A stretch of 64,000 bases of DNA from Mermis nigrescens (taxonomy: Eukaryota > Nematoda > Enoplea > Mermithida > Mermithidae), in contig JAVLUZ010000154.1 in assembly GCA_036768485.1 (NCBI GenBank), positions 7,422,512-7,486,511 of the forward strand, given 5' to 3'. Under the pieces are notes generated by a model. The model ran no database searches. It was not told the DNA's origin and saw nothing but the letters and a program-made list of their open reading frames with translations. The number at the start of each line of letters is the position of its first letter. The first letter of the stretch is position 1. A program made the translations under genes and the position numbers. This document shows, piece after piece, positions 21,673 to 33,829 of the stretch.

Positions 21673-22479
21673 GGTATTACTCTAGCACGTCTCCACCTTC
21701 GGAAAAACGTATCATTTAACAGTGCTCTCCTGCAAGAGTCATAGATTATAGTCATGTTTAGTATGCTGGTGACGAACATGATGGTTATTTTTGACAAAAA
21801 TGCGTGCATCTAAAATATTGAAAAAAATAAAAAATTATATACGCTAATTTATGCAAATTTCATTCAAATTTAAAATTGTGCATGACCACTTGCGGCCTGT
21901 TTTGATTAAGTGATTGCGAATTTAGTAAACATTTATGATAGAAAGACGGATATTACTTAAAAATTTTTTCGTTCATATGGAAAAAATTTTGAAAAAATGA
22001 AAAAATTTAGAAAAGATAAAAAATGAAAAAATCAAAGAAATCAAAAAAAGATAAAACAACAAAAAAATGAAAAAATAAAAAATTAAAAAAATATAAAAAA
22101 TAATAGCTGTTTTCTGAAAGCTAAGAGGCCCAGTAGACCGAGAGATTTAAACGATTGTTCTGAAAGGCGACTGGTGCATCTTGTTGAGCAACAAAAAAAA
22201 GAAAAAATAAAAAATAAAAAAATAAAAAAATTCATAAAACAATAAAAAACAAAAAATATTTAAAAAAATAAAAACACAAATGTTTAGTGTATTAAAATGT
22301 CAAATTTGAATGAAATTTGCATAAATTTGCATGTATGAATAAATGAACGCATTTTTGTTAAGCATGACTATCATATTCGTCACCAGCGCACCAAATATGA
22401 CAAAAATCGATGACTTTTGCAGAAAAACATTGTTAAATGATGCGTTTTCCCGAAGGTGGATACGTGCTAGAGTAATACC
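21673..22479. mobile_element. inverted-repeat element with 9-bp target duplication (MULE-like?)
   Basis: Ends GGTATTACTCTAGCACGT and its near-perfect inverse CGTGCTAGAGTAATACC; inverted similarity extends about 200 bp inward (for example AAATTTCATTCAAATTT in both arms). Flanked by GTGCTATCC at 21,664-21,672 and 22,480-22,488. Nine-base duplications are typical of Mutator-like elements, but the target is itself a tandem repeat, so the duplication length is not fully certain. The centre is A-rich (runs of AAAAAT) with no coding frame. Confidence 0.75.
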
Positions 22480-22512
22480 GTGCTATCCTACTTAAACTAA
22501 ATTAGTGCTATC

Positions 22513-22770
22513 CACAACTGGGCGTGGGGGTTTGGGGGTATGCACCCCCCCAGAAACCAAAATACCCCCCCAGAAATCAAAATACCCCCCAGAATTCAAT
22601 TTTTGAAAATTTTTTCGTTTTTTCCGCAATTTTTTGATGCCAATGGACAGTGCTTGATGAGAAACGTCGAAAAATGGTGTTTTTATCGCCATACCACCAT
22701 TTTTAAGGCCATTTTTCGACCTTCAAAAAATCTTGCACCCCCCCCAGAATTTTCTTGCTGCCCACGTATG
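22513..22770 (+). mobile_element. hAT-type MITE, family 2, copy 5
   Basis: Plus-oriented copy inside element A, with a perfect 8-bp duplication GTGCTATC (22,505-22,512 and 22,771-22,778). Retains CpG at the family's GAGAAACGTCGAAAAATGG site. Confidence 0.85.
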
Positions 22771-23349
22771 GTGCTATCCTATGTACTTAAACTTATTGTT
22801 CAGTGCTATCTTACTTAAACTTATTGTGACAAAAATGAATCTTCGATACAAAATTTTTACTTTTGATAGTTTATATTAAATATGTACATAGTACATTTAA
22901 TAAGTTTATATGCAATATGTACATGTAATAAGTTCATATTCACATTTGTGCCAGCGAAAACTTTATTGCTATTCTTAGAGAATGAAAAAATTACGTATTT
23001 CGATTTTGAAAAAATGTACGTGCAGACACATACGTACGTATGTACATATATTCATAGTAATAGTACAACCGGGTCATCTGGGAATTTTTATGCCATCTAT
23101 CGATCACCCGGTATAGTGTCGGCCACCCGGGACTTTCGGCCACCCGGTACAGTCGGCAACTCGGGACAGTCGGCCACCCGGGAGTGTCGGCCACTCGGAA
23201 CAGTCGGCCAGTAGGTACTGTCAGTCACTCGGGAATTCTTTGATTGACAGATCTATTTTTGTTCTATTTGTCGGTGACCCAGAGTGTCGGTCACCCGGGA
23301 CTGTCGATGACCCGGGACTGTCGGTCACCCGAAACGTTATCAGAATTTA

Positions 23350-25640
23350 GTCTTAAGACATTTCAGTGAACGCGTAACTTAGCAAGGACAAAATATATCA
23401 CATTTAAAATACGCTCCGAGTTAATGCATAATACCTACATAATGCATAATGCATTTTCGAATGAAAATGCTATGAAGGACGCCAATTTATTGGATGAAAA
23501 GTAATGCAGTCGCATATTTATGCAAATCTGGAAATCAAAAATAGAGGCAGTCTGGATTGTACAATGAGATAAGCATGAGAGATCAGGTGAAAACAGTATC
23601 TAATTGTAATGACCAAGTGCCATGTATTTCTCAGCCAGTATTTTTTTAAATTGACTACTAGACACGCATCAACCTGACCGGTCTGTGGGCGAAAATACGA
23701 TTGAATCAAAAATATTGAAAAATTGGTCGGAATTACAGCAAATTTATAAGAAATTAGCGAATCTGCTGAGGCGGAAAATGTTTTCTAGCGATAAAGGATG
23801 CTCAACTCTCCTCTCAGATCGTTTACGAAAATTCAACAAAGGCAGCGCTAATTACTTTGAGTACTTCGATCGACTTCTTCATCGCGATCATCTTTCAGGC
23901 ATAGCAGAAAAATACAAATATAGCGGCAATAATCAAATACCTGAAATGAGAGTAAAAAGAAGCTTCAAGTAATCAACAAATAAACATTAACAAACTGTAC
24001 GATGCAGCTGCAGCCTAATAGAAGTCCTTTAACGAATCAAATCAATGGTCGAAAACTCGATCTACCCATTTAAACACTACAAATTGTAAATCGCAGAGTA
24101 AATCCTTCACTTTACAAAATTGAATGCAACCAGCTTAACAGGCTTATCAGGCTAGTTTAAACTTTAATATCTGTATGTCCTATTCCGATGAATGGTAACA
24201 ATCAATTTCGACGTGGGTGCTGTACTGGGTTTAAATGCACAGTCACGGAACCGTACTTTCTGCAGCGCGCTATAAACATAGCAAGATACGGCGACCTAAA
24301 CTGATATTCTCATTTGCATCAGAGACAGCAAAGCGGCTCAAAAGTCAAAATTTAAAAGGACGATCTCAATATTTCAGTGCAGCAGAGCATTTAATTTCCA
24401 TAACACAAAAATTTATTAAATGTGCTCCATGGACGTGTTACTCAACATCTAATTAGCATTTTAGTGCACAAAGGCTATTGACTAAAGCGAATGGAAAAAA
24501 GAATTTCTCGATGTCACTAATGTAAATGAAATCATGTCAATCTAAGTGTCGAGCATTGCTAGTTGCTATGCTCGTAACGTGCTGTAGAAAGTACAGGTCC
24601 GTGATAATGCATTTATGCCCTGTGCTGTTTACTCCATGAAAAATAATCTTTAGGATGGATAAAAAAAGCTTCAAAAATAATTTATAGGGCGCCGAAATCA
24701 CGACAAAAACTTTCTGCTGTACTTATTGTTTCGATTAGAATCGGTTAGGCAAACTGGAATGTGAATTTGAAACATTTTCATTCTTATTACAATCCGATTT
24801 GCAAAAATGGTTTTAGGAAAGGTGTTTTTCCTCCCGACAGATTCAAGAAACTATGCATGGCCAGTAGAATTGGCAACAAGCGGTTTAAATTCGAGCAGTG
24901 ATCACAGAACTTTAACTGCAGTCTCACGAGCACAAAAAATTTTCATGTGCAATCTTATAACAAATCACGTTTGTGGTCACTTACATTACTGAAAATTGCT
25001 TTTCACGGACAAGATTTTAGTCATGAAATGAAATCAGGTCATGAAATCAGAAGGTCTCAGGCAGGATACTGGAAATCTGGAGAAAAAATTTTTTGAAAAG
25101 TGAAAACGTAGGATTTCCCATTCCTCCGATAACTTGGCCCGTTATCTTTGATGCATAAAATTGATTTTAGGACGAGTTTATGCTCATTTTGCTTGAATAA
25201 CGAAATTCAATTTATTTAGGGAATGAAAATCCTACAATTCAGTCGATGACGGATCTAGGATTATCGTTGGGGCGTCAGTCGAACTTTTCCAAAAATAGGC
25301 CAGAAAAATTCATTATTCATGTGCAGATAGAGATTTTTCTCCTTTCCCCACTGTCTACGTCTATTCAAAAATACATCCGGCGAAGGAATTTCTCGGAAAA
25401 ATTCCAAAACTTAGGCATAAAAATGCTTGAAGTCCGCTCCTCACTCTCGCCCGCCTTGATTCCATTGCCAAAATCGCCGGATTATGAACCTTGATGATCA
25501 TACATGTATAGCGTGGGAATTGGGGGTCAGGCCCAAAAAAATTTAAAAATTGCCTTTTTGGGCTAAAACGATGCGTGCACGTTAAAAGCACTGTTTTTGA
25601 CGTTTCAGACAATGCTCGTTCTTTCTAGAACATAAAAGCG
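23350..25640. other. no gene supported
   Basis: A few frames of 60-95 codons occur on the plus strand (23,685-23,972, 24,235-24,456, 24,807-24,992). The first is charged and somewhat protein-like (NWSELQQIYKKLANLLRRK) but lacks splice sites I can defend or any known motif. Confidence 0.4.
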
Positions 25641-25659
25641 TAAAAAATGGTGATGTCTC

Positions 25660-26047
25660 AAGAGCCCCACCAGTCCCAACAGCCCTACCGTCCCAACAGC
25701 CCCACCGTCCCAACAGCCCCATCAAAAATCCCAACAGCCCCACCCGTCCCAACAGCCCTACCAGTCCCAATAGCCCCAACGTCCCAGCAGCCCCACCAAT
25801 AATCCCAATAGCCCCAGCAATCCCAATAGCCCCAGCAATCCCAACAGCCCCACAATCCCAACAGCCCCACCGTCCCAACACCACCACCGTCCCAACAGCC
25901 CCACCGTCCCAACAGCCCCACCGTCCCAACAGCCCCACCAATAATCCCAACAGCCCCACCCGTCCCAACAGCCCCACCAGTCCCAACAGCCCCACCGTCT
26001 TAACAACCCCACCGTCCCAACAGCTCCACCAATAATCCCAGCAGCCC
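25660..26047. repeat. CCCAACAGCCCCACCGT minisatellite, left arm of element C
   Basis: Over 20 units of about 17 bp with short variants (CCCCACCAATAAT insertions). Long glycine/leucine/tryptophan frames across it are products of the repeat, not genes. Confidence 0.95.
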
Positions 26048-26446
26048 CACCATTACTGCGATTGCTATTATGCGAGAAGTGCGACTGCGATTGCTATTAT
26101 GCGAGAAGTGCGTTTGGCGAATGTACTTTTGAATTATTGAATTTATACGGGCTCCGTTTGATCATAAAAGAGCAGCATGTACGTACAATTTAGGTAGGAA
26201 AGTACGTACTGCCCGAATGTAGCTGCATATTGCATGTATAGATCGATGTGAAGTGTTAAAATTCAATATAAATCAAAACATTCACGCTAATCTGCTTCAA
26301 AATAGCCAGAAAATGTGGATTAGCGTAGTTTTACGCTATTTTAACATTTATGCCAGTTTTGAGGTCATTTTTGGCTCAAAGCTCCTTCTCCAGACCGATC
26401 GTGCCTTGCAGCTATGAAGCTATGATTATAACAGTGGGGTAGTTGC

Positions 26447-27814
26447 GATTGTGTCCCGGGTGACCGACAGTCCCGAGTGACCGACAGTCCCGGGTGACCG
26501 ACAGTCCCGGGTGACCGACAGTCCCGGGTGACCGACAGTCCCGGGTGACCGACAAATGGTTTCAAGAATAGATATGTCAATCAAAAAATTCCCGTCTGGC
26601 CGACAGTCCCGGGTGGCCGGCTAAACCGGGTGGCCGGCTATACCGGGTGGCCGAGTCCCGGGTGGCCGGCTATACCGGGTGGCCGGCTATACCGGGTGGC
26701 CGAGTCCCGGGTGGCCGACTGTACCGGGTGGCCGACAGTCCCGGGTGACCGACAAGTGGTATAATAATAAAATTGTCATGAAAATTTCTAACTGACTAAT
26801 GATTTCGGAAAATTAATGCCTTTTCAAGTAGGTATTTATTTATGCACATAAATAGTTTTACCAATGCAAAAACATTGCTCATATGAATTCATAGCAAATT
26901 TAAAACATGCAGGATTTGGTAAAAAATGCCTATTATTTACATTTCGTAATATTTTAGTGCTATCCTACTTAAACTTATGGTGGCTGCAAAATTACAGCTA
27001 CATATTTGTGTAACTTCAGTGCTGCGAAAGTGCCATCAAATGATTTACTCGACATTTAACCAATAACAGAGGCGTAGCCAAGACTTTTGTGCAGCCAGTT
27101 TCTCTGTTTTCGAAAATACTGTGCAACGCTCCACATAAAAATGTTTATTTTGACAAAAAAAGATTAAGTATCCGCCCGATTCAAAATGAAAATGAGGTTT
27201 TATTTTTAGAATTTTTTGATTCTGAAGGTGCCTAAACGCGATTTATTGCCTATGAATTCCATAGCGCACGTTAAAATACGCTGTAGGCCGAATTTAATGC
27301 GCACAAAAATATAAGTAATTCAAGATCTTTAAGACGACTGGACAAAAATGAATATTTGATATTTGATACAAAATTGTTAGTAAATATGCACATTTAAGAA
27401 GTTTATATACAATACAATACGTACATGTAATAAGTTTATATTCACATTTATGCCAGTGCAAACTTTATTGCTATTCTAAGAGAATGGAAAAATTACGTAT
27501 TTCGATTTTGAAATAATATTTATTCATAGTGATAGTACAACCGGGTCATTTGGGAATTTTCATGCCATCTATCGATCACCCGGTACAGTGTCGGCCACTC
27601 GGGACTGTCGGCCATCTGGTACAGTCGGCCACCCAGGACTGTTGGCCATTCGGAACAGTCGGCCAGTAGGTACTGTCGGTCACTCGGGAATTTTTTGATT
27701 GACAAATCTATTTTTATACTATTTGTCGGTGACCTGGGACTGTCGGTCATCCGGGACTGTCGGTGACCCGAGACTGTCGGTCACCCGGGACTGTCGGTCA
27801 CCCAGGACGTTACC
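26447..27814. mobile_element. foldback-like element B with minisatellite inverted ends
   Basis: Left end GATTGTGTCCCGGGTGACC; right end, inverted, GGTAACGTCCTGGGTGACC. Perfect 8-bp duplication GTAGTTGC (26,439-26,446 and 27,815-27,822). Arrays of GTCCCGGGTGACCGACA and GGTGGCCGGCTATACCGG units occupy 26,450-26,755, with the inverse at 27,540-27,810. The interior aligns with element A on both sides (for example AAATAGTTTTACCAATGC near 26,840 and AATTACGTATTTCGATTTTG near 27,490). It lacks the two insertions found in A. Confidence 0.85.
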
Positions 27815-27954
27815 GTAGTTGCAACCAAAATTGGCAGCGAAAAGTCTGGTGGGGTAAAGTGCTGAATATAGAATTCTGGGGGTCTACCATAATTTGGGGG
27901 TTTAAGGGGGTTAAACTCTAAACATCCCCTCCCCTAACTTATGTGTGGTTGGGA

Positions 27955-28325
27955 CAGTGCGACTGTTGGAACGGTAGGACTGCTGGAACGATGGAACTGC
28001 TGAGATTGGTGGGGCTCTGGGGACCAGTGGGCTGTTGGGATTATTGGTGGGGCTGTTGAGACGGTGGGGCTGTTGGGACGGTGGGGCTGTTGGGACGGTG
28101 GGGCTGTTGCGACGGTGGGGCTGTTGGGATTGGTAGGGCTGTTGGGATTGGTGTGGCTGTTGGGACTAGTGGGCTCTTGGGATTATTGGTGGGGCTGTTG
28201 GGACGGTGGAGCTCTTAGGACGGTGGGGCCATTGGGACTGGTGGGGCTGTTGGGACGGGTGGGGCTGTTGGGATTTTTGGTGGGGCTGTTGGGACGGTGG
28301 GGCTGTTGTGACTGGTGGGGCTCTT
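27955..28325. repeat. GGTGGGGCTGTTGGGAC minisatellite, right arm of element C
   Basis: Inverse orientation of the array at 25,660-26,047, about 20 units. The two arms are 1.9 kb apart and could pair. Confidence 0.95.
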
Positions 28326-28514
28326 GAGACACAATCAAAAAAATGGAGTAAGTTAAGAATATGGTACTTTCAGGATACTATGAAATAAACTTCAGAAGAG
28401 CGGATTTTTTTGCTCAGTACTTAGAACATGTTGAAAGAAAGCGCGGAAAAAATATTCATCCGTCTATGATCAATATTACAAAAGCTATGGGTTTCGTTAA
28501 TTAGCCTCTTCTCG

Positions 28515-28730
28515 ACCTACGCAAGCATCTACTCGACCTAAGTATTTGAAGATTCAAACAGCTGAATGCAGAATCACATGTAGATACCCAATTTACGTCG
28601 TTATAAGCATCTATACATCGACCTAAGCATCTATACATCTACCTAAGCATCTACACATCGACCTAAGCATCTATACATTGACCTGAGCGGGAGCGACCTC
28701 GACCTAAGCAGCTTAAAACACCTTTCCAGA
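28515..28730. repeat. GACCTAAGCATCTATACATC minisatellite
   Basis: About six to eight imperfect ~20-bp units (CGACCTAAGCATCTACACATC and variants). Confidence 0.8.
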
Positions 28731-28739
28731 TATACTAAG

Positions 28740-31700
28740 CCTAAGCCTAAGTATATTAGAAGCAAAAACTTAGATTTCTCTACATCTTATCAAGTAAAAC
28801 CGAAAAAACATGCAAAAAAATGAAAATTTTTCCAAAGTTTTTTAACATTTCAAACAGCTTTCCGCGCCTTTTTTCTTTTTTCTCCTTCATTGCTGTGCTT
28901 CCTTCCATAATTTCAGCCCATATTATTTATTTCTGACAAATGTGTAAGTCCTTGAATCGAGCCGTTTAATCGTCCCACCCAACACTCAAATCGACAGTTG
29001 CCTGCAACTTTGCAAGTATGGCTCAGATTTTCACCAAATTTTTTATCCGCGCTTCAATTATTCATGTTCTACCAGTTTGGCACAAAAATTTTGGCATTCC
29101 GAATTCGTTTTGCTCCTTTTCTAAAAGTACCATATTCTTAACTTTAGCCAAAAAATTTGGAAAAAAACTTGAAAAAATTGAGTAAATTAAACAAAATATG
29201 GTCAAAAAATGTGTGTATAGTGCGAAGCACAGAAAATTTGAGATTTTAAGCCAAAAAAGGGCTAAAAACGCTTAAAAGGCACTTTTAGCAATCTTTGCAA
29301 TTTTTACAAGAATTGATAATTCTGGGGGTCGTAGCCATTTTGCGGGGGGTCAGTTGCCATTCTGGCGGGCCAAACCCCTCCCCCAACCCCCCCTCCCAAG
29401 AACACGTCTGATGATGACTCCACTAGAATACTAGACTCTTCAATAAAGGACTTTGTCCCTAAAAGCCCGTCCCTACATACATATAAGACATACAGGTTTG
29501 TTTTGGGAAGCTAATACTTGAGAGATGCAATACGCTGTAATCTGCCTACAGTACGTCTGCATAGTAAATCTCACGTTAAAAACTAGATGAATCCGATTGA
29601 GTATTCAGCTTAGTGTTCCAGAAGAGACGCGCACAACAGAAGCCTTGATACAAGATATGTTTTCGCAGGTATAGATAAATCTTTTAAGTACGTACTATTA
29701 TTGCTTATAAAAACCGGCAAAATTGATCGATTAGAAAGCCAATTTTTCCAACCGTTCGAAAATCAGTCGATCCGAGGACAAAGAAGAAACTTCGGAAATA
29801 ATTAATCTCTAACTAATTTCTACACCTGGCAATTACTTCAGAGCCAATTGTTTTCAGGCCCCGCTCACGCCTGCAGTGTGCTTGACTAAGTAAACAAGTG
29901 GGCGATTAACTTAAGCTAAATCGGAATTTCAGTGACGCCTTGTTTTTACAAAGGCCAATAAAACGCCGCATCAAGCAACCATTACGATCCGTTTTTTCAT
30001 CCACATTTTCTCGGCATCATCGCATAACAATAATATTTATTCATCGCCAATTTTGAACACTTAAGCAAAAGTAATATTGCGCAAATACCGACATTTTAGA
30101 AAAACGATGAATGAAGTTCTACGTTTGCATCGAAATTGCTTAATTGACCGCAAAGTGCAAAGAATCAGTCGAACACTAGTTCAATGCGTAGATTTAACTG
30201 GAAAGGCGCGTGAGCGTTAGGGTTTGATGGATCCCAGAATCAAGAAGAAACCCTGCAACACATTCTTAATATTCAATTTTTAAAAAGTCGTAAAAGCATG
30301 CGTTTTTAGTTCAAAATTATTTTTGGCCTTCTTTGACTTTAAATATTTTTTGACTATTCTAAACACTCCAGAATTTTCGTCCCGTCTGTTGCACGACAGA
30401 TGACATTTGACTTATCAGGAAAAGTGGAAACAAACCTGAATTCAATGTATGAGGTAGATGAAGCACTAGGACGTCAATAAATTGATTCCAAACTTCAAAC
30501 CATAATTGCCGATTAAACACGAATTAAATCAAATAATAAAACCTGCAATGCAAATCATGAAAAGCGTATGTCAAAAATAAGTGTAAGAAGTAAGCAAAAG
30601 CGAGCTGTTAAATCATCAGTCATCGAGCGCATGAGCGAACATTCGTTTAGATAAGGCAATACCCAGAAATCAGACAGCAATGTGCGTTATCTTTGATGCA
30701 AAAACATAGTTTTGTAATTTAAAGTCAACTTTATTGTTTTTGAATAATGATTAAGTGAAAAACGGCGTAGAGTAGCCAAATTTCCAATGTGCAGGATAGG
30801 ATTGGGCATAGTACGGTTTTTATTGCATTTCGAATAATTCGATAAAGTTCTTGGGTTGCAGCGAAAGTTGATTATTTAAGAAACAGCCAACAATGTTGGT
30901 AAGTGTTCATAAAATACTTTTCAACGAATTTGCAATCTCTAATTAAAAAAGGTTGTTTAGATTGGAACGGAAGGAATAAGTTATAGTAATTACAAAGTAA
31001 TTTACGAAAGTAAAAAACTTAAGGTAGGAAGCAACTTTTCATTCTTCTATGTTTTGCTCCGCTTCGTTTCGAAATATTTCAAACACTGATTATGGAAGCT
31101 TTTGAGCCCGGTTACGAAATACGGAATAGCATCAATAATCGCGCCGCAAGCCAATAGTCTCATTTACCACACTGATAAGAACATTAAGTAGAGTGAGACG
31201 AAAGCAAATTAAAAAGAACCGGAAAACCTAAAACTCGCTCGGGACAAAACCGATACGTTTGGCCCAAAACAGGTTCTATTGGGCTGAATCGCATGTCTGA
31301 TTCCGCTCTTATGGTGTCGTAAATTTACATGGCAGAAGTCAATTCAGGTATTCTATGCAAATCAGTGAACACAACAACAAGATTGCGCTCTCAATATAAT
31401 TAGCGTACATGCAGTCAAACGATTTGACAATGACATTGTTGGCCCTGCAATGTCAACAATAAATTGAACTTGAGTGACGAAGGTTAGTGAATACGTTGGG
31501 TGCATGCCTTTTAGAGATTGAAAACTATATACGGCATCCATAAATCGAACCGTATTATAGCGAAGGGCCAGCGAGCCAAGATTAAACCCACCATTCGCGT
31601 ACATGTACTAATAATAATGTCACGAAGATGATTGCAATTTAAGAAATTTGATAAGCTGGTTCCCGATTTGCCTTCTTTGATTAACCTAATTTTATCGCAC

Positions 31701-32050
31701 TATAAACATATCTGGCAATCGAAAGACCTAAAAGAAGAATAATCATTCACGATCATTACAATCTTCCGGATGACTCGGTCGGTCATCAAAACAATGAATC
31801 TGACCTGAAAAGACTACCGATTTGTCCTCTTTAATTGACCTAATCCTCATGCTTTATGACTATAATATCTAATGAACTAAAAAGATAAATGTTTATCTTT
31901 CAGATGACTCGGTCGACTCCGAAACTAATTCGATCTGAAAATATAAACAACAGTCTATCTGCCTACCAATATTATACAGATAAAGGCTACACGCATTTAC
32001 CTGGACACTCCGATAAATAAAAAAGATGTGTTAACGCACTTGCGAATGTA
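28740..32050. other. no gene recognised
   Basis: Mostly single-copy-looking AT-rich sequence. A G/C-run block at about 29,320-29,400 (GGGGGTCGTAGCC ... CCCCTCCCCCAACCCC) looks like a MITE end. Short frames show no motif or splice support. It may be intronic or intergenic. Confidence 0.4.
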
Positions 32051-32084
32051 AGGCGTCTTGTATTAATTCATGGTTCAGTAAAGA

Positions 32085-32290
32085 ACTTCGAAGAAGTTCT
32101 ATAGAAGTTCGATAGAGAACTTCGAAGAAGTTCTATAGAAGTTCGATAAAGAACTTCGAAGAAGTTCTATGGAAGACTGTCGAACTTCGAAGAAGTTCTA
32201 TAGAAGTTCGATAAAGAATTTCGAAGAAGTTCTATAGAAGTTCGATAAAGAACTTCGAAGAAGTTCTATAGAAGTTCGATAAAGAACTTC
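32085..32290. repeat. GAACTTCGAAGAAGTTCTATAG tandem array, left arm
   Basis: Six units of ~34-37 bp, each built of the small palindromes TTCGAA and TTCTATAGAA. Inverse array at 36,500-36,745, with more diverged units back to about 36,290. Confidence 0.9.
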
Positions 32291-33160
32291 TCCTTGTTGA
32301 ATAATAAGCTTGAATTGTATTGATTTTCGGTATCCCATTTCCGAGTCATGTGAAACAGACTATAATTAATGCATGCGCCTACATAATTTATGCTCATCTT
32401 TATTGGCGATAGCATGACCTTGCACTCATCTGTTTAGCCACCCAAAGACGTTTTTCTATACGCACCTTCAAAACGTTCTCGCTAGAAAAAGATCTATGTA
32501 CGACTTGACTTGATTGACATTTGGAAATCCAGAAAGATGTTTAATTGCAAGAAATGGAACAAGGCAAAGCTTTTTTGCTTGCATGAATCGATAAAATCAA
32601 AGCACACGCTTATGTTTAATCGAGGATTTTTAATCTGAGATTTAATTTTGTCATTTTCAACCAAACTTAACAGGTATAAACAAAGCAGCACAATTGCGAT
32701 TTAAATTCTAAAATTAGATGAGCGATATTTTTCCAATTTATAACGCTGGTTCGAATGAAGGAGCTCTTTTCAAATATTTAGTCTCAGCTTAATTTTATGA
32801 TCCCTCAAAAAATGTTTTAAGTTCAAAAAATTTTGAAATTTTACAAAAATTTTAATTTTAAAAAATTGTTTTCGTACGTATATTGTTATCAAAAATGAAA
32901 TAACTCTAAACTACATATTGAAATTTTAATTTTAGACGCGTAAAATTTGAAAAAATATTGTTTTTAAAAGCTAGCTTAAGTATTTAGTTCATTAGTGTTA
33001 AGTCTGGACTTCTGATATCAGATTAAAATCAATTTCTGAATGTGTGGTTGGAATTATAAATTCTAGATCACAATCGCGTTTTGAAGCTCTTGCATCTGAT
33101 TGAAAATGATAAAACTTGAATGTCCATATAATTTTATTTTTCGTTATGTTTGGCGACCAC

Positions 33161-33829
33161 CGTAGGTGGGCGCCACCAAAGTTCTAGGAGGGGGATGGGG
33201 TGCAAGATTTTTTCAAAGGTCAAAAAATGGCCTTAAAACTAGTGATATGGCGGAAAAAAACAATGTTTGAACGTTTCTTAACGAGAACTATCCATTAACA
33301 TCAAAAACTTGTGAAAAAGACAAAAAAATTTCAAAAATCGAATTCGGGAGAGGTATTTTGGTTTCTCGGGGGGGGGGGTGCATTCCTCCCAAACCCCCTC
33401 CACTCCCAGGTATGGGCGGCACCAAAGTTCAAGGGAGGTGCAAGATTTTTTCACAGGTCAAAAAATCTGGGGGGTGCACGGTATGGCGAAAAAACACCAC
33501 TTTTCAACGTTTCTCATCAAGCACTATCTATTAGCATCACAAAATAGCGAAAAAAACAGAAAAAATTCAAAAATTGAATTCTGGGGGTACTTTGGTTTCT
33601 GGGGGAGTGCATACCCCCTTTCTAACCCCCCGCCCCACGCCCAGGTATGGTGTTATGACGAAAAATACACGTTTCTCATCGAGCACTATCCATTGGCCAC
33701 AAAAAAATTGCGGAAAAAAACGAAAAAAATTTTCAAAAATTCAATTCTGGAGGTGGCCACATACCGTGCACCCCCAGAACCCTCTGGGGTGCAAATGCAT
33801 ACCCCCAAAACCCCCCATGCCCAGGTATG
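33161..33829 (-). mobile_element. hAT-type MITE, family 2: three tandem minus copies
   Basis: Copies at about 33,161-33,411, 33,412-33,648 and 33,649-33,829, all in the same orientation; the third lacks its first part. Outer flanks GCGACCAC and GCGACATC are similar (6 of 8). A head-to-tail trio is unusual for cut-and-paste insertion and may reflect unequal exchange. Confidence 0.75.

Larger units (their letters stand above)
21243..23341. mobile_element. foldback-like element A with minisatellite inverted ends
   Basis: Left end GATTGTGTCCGGGTGACCGAC; right end, inverted, GATAACGTTTCGGGTGACCGAC. Flanked by a perfect 8-bp duplication AGAATTTA (21,235-21,242 and 23,342-23,349). Each end is an array of ~19-bp units (GTCCCGGGTGACCGACA and variants), direct at the left (21,250-21,405) and inverted at the right (23,062-23,338). 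The interior left and right parts align with element B. Two later insertions lie inside: a 9-bp-duplication element (21,673-22,479) and a hAT-type MITE (22,513-22,770). There is no transposase frame; non-autonomous. Confidence 0.85.
25649..28336. mobile_element. foldback-like element C, host of nested element B
   Basis: Left end GGTGATGTCTCAAGAGCCCC; right end, inverted, GATTGTGTCTCAAGAGCCCC. Flanks TAAAAAAT (25,641-25,648) and AAAAAAAT (28,337-28,344) form an 8-bp duplication with one mismatch. Both ends are arrays of a ~17-bp unit, inverted relative to each other. The outermost GATTGTGTC matches elements A and B, but the minisatellite unit is different. Element B with its target duplication sits inside, so C is older. 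No transposase. Confidence 0.8.

Noticed and set aside
25582..26012. Gly/Leu/Trp-rich proteins of 78-137 residues
   Set aside because: They are translations of the 17-bp minisatellite in several frames; the same holds for 28,064-28,388.
21243..28336. CRISPR-like regular repeats
   Set aside because: The arrays are back-to-back minisatellite units without unique spacers, occur as inverted pairs at transposon ends, and the genome is animal.
32085..32290. Heat-shock elements in the GAAGTTC array
   Set aside because: HSF sites need GAA and TTC units separated by two bases in alternation; here the spacing is one or four bases.
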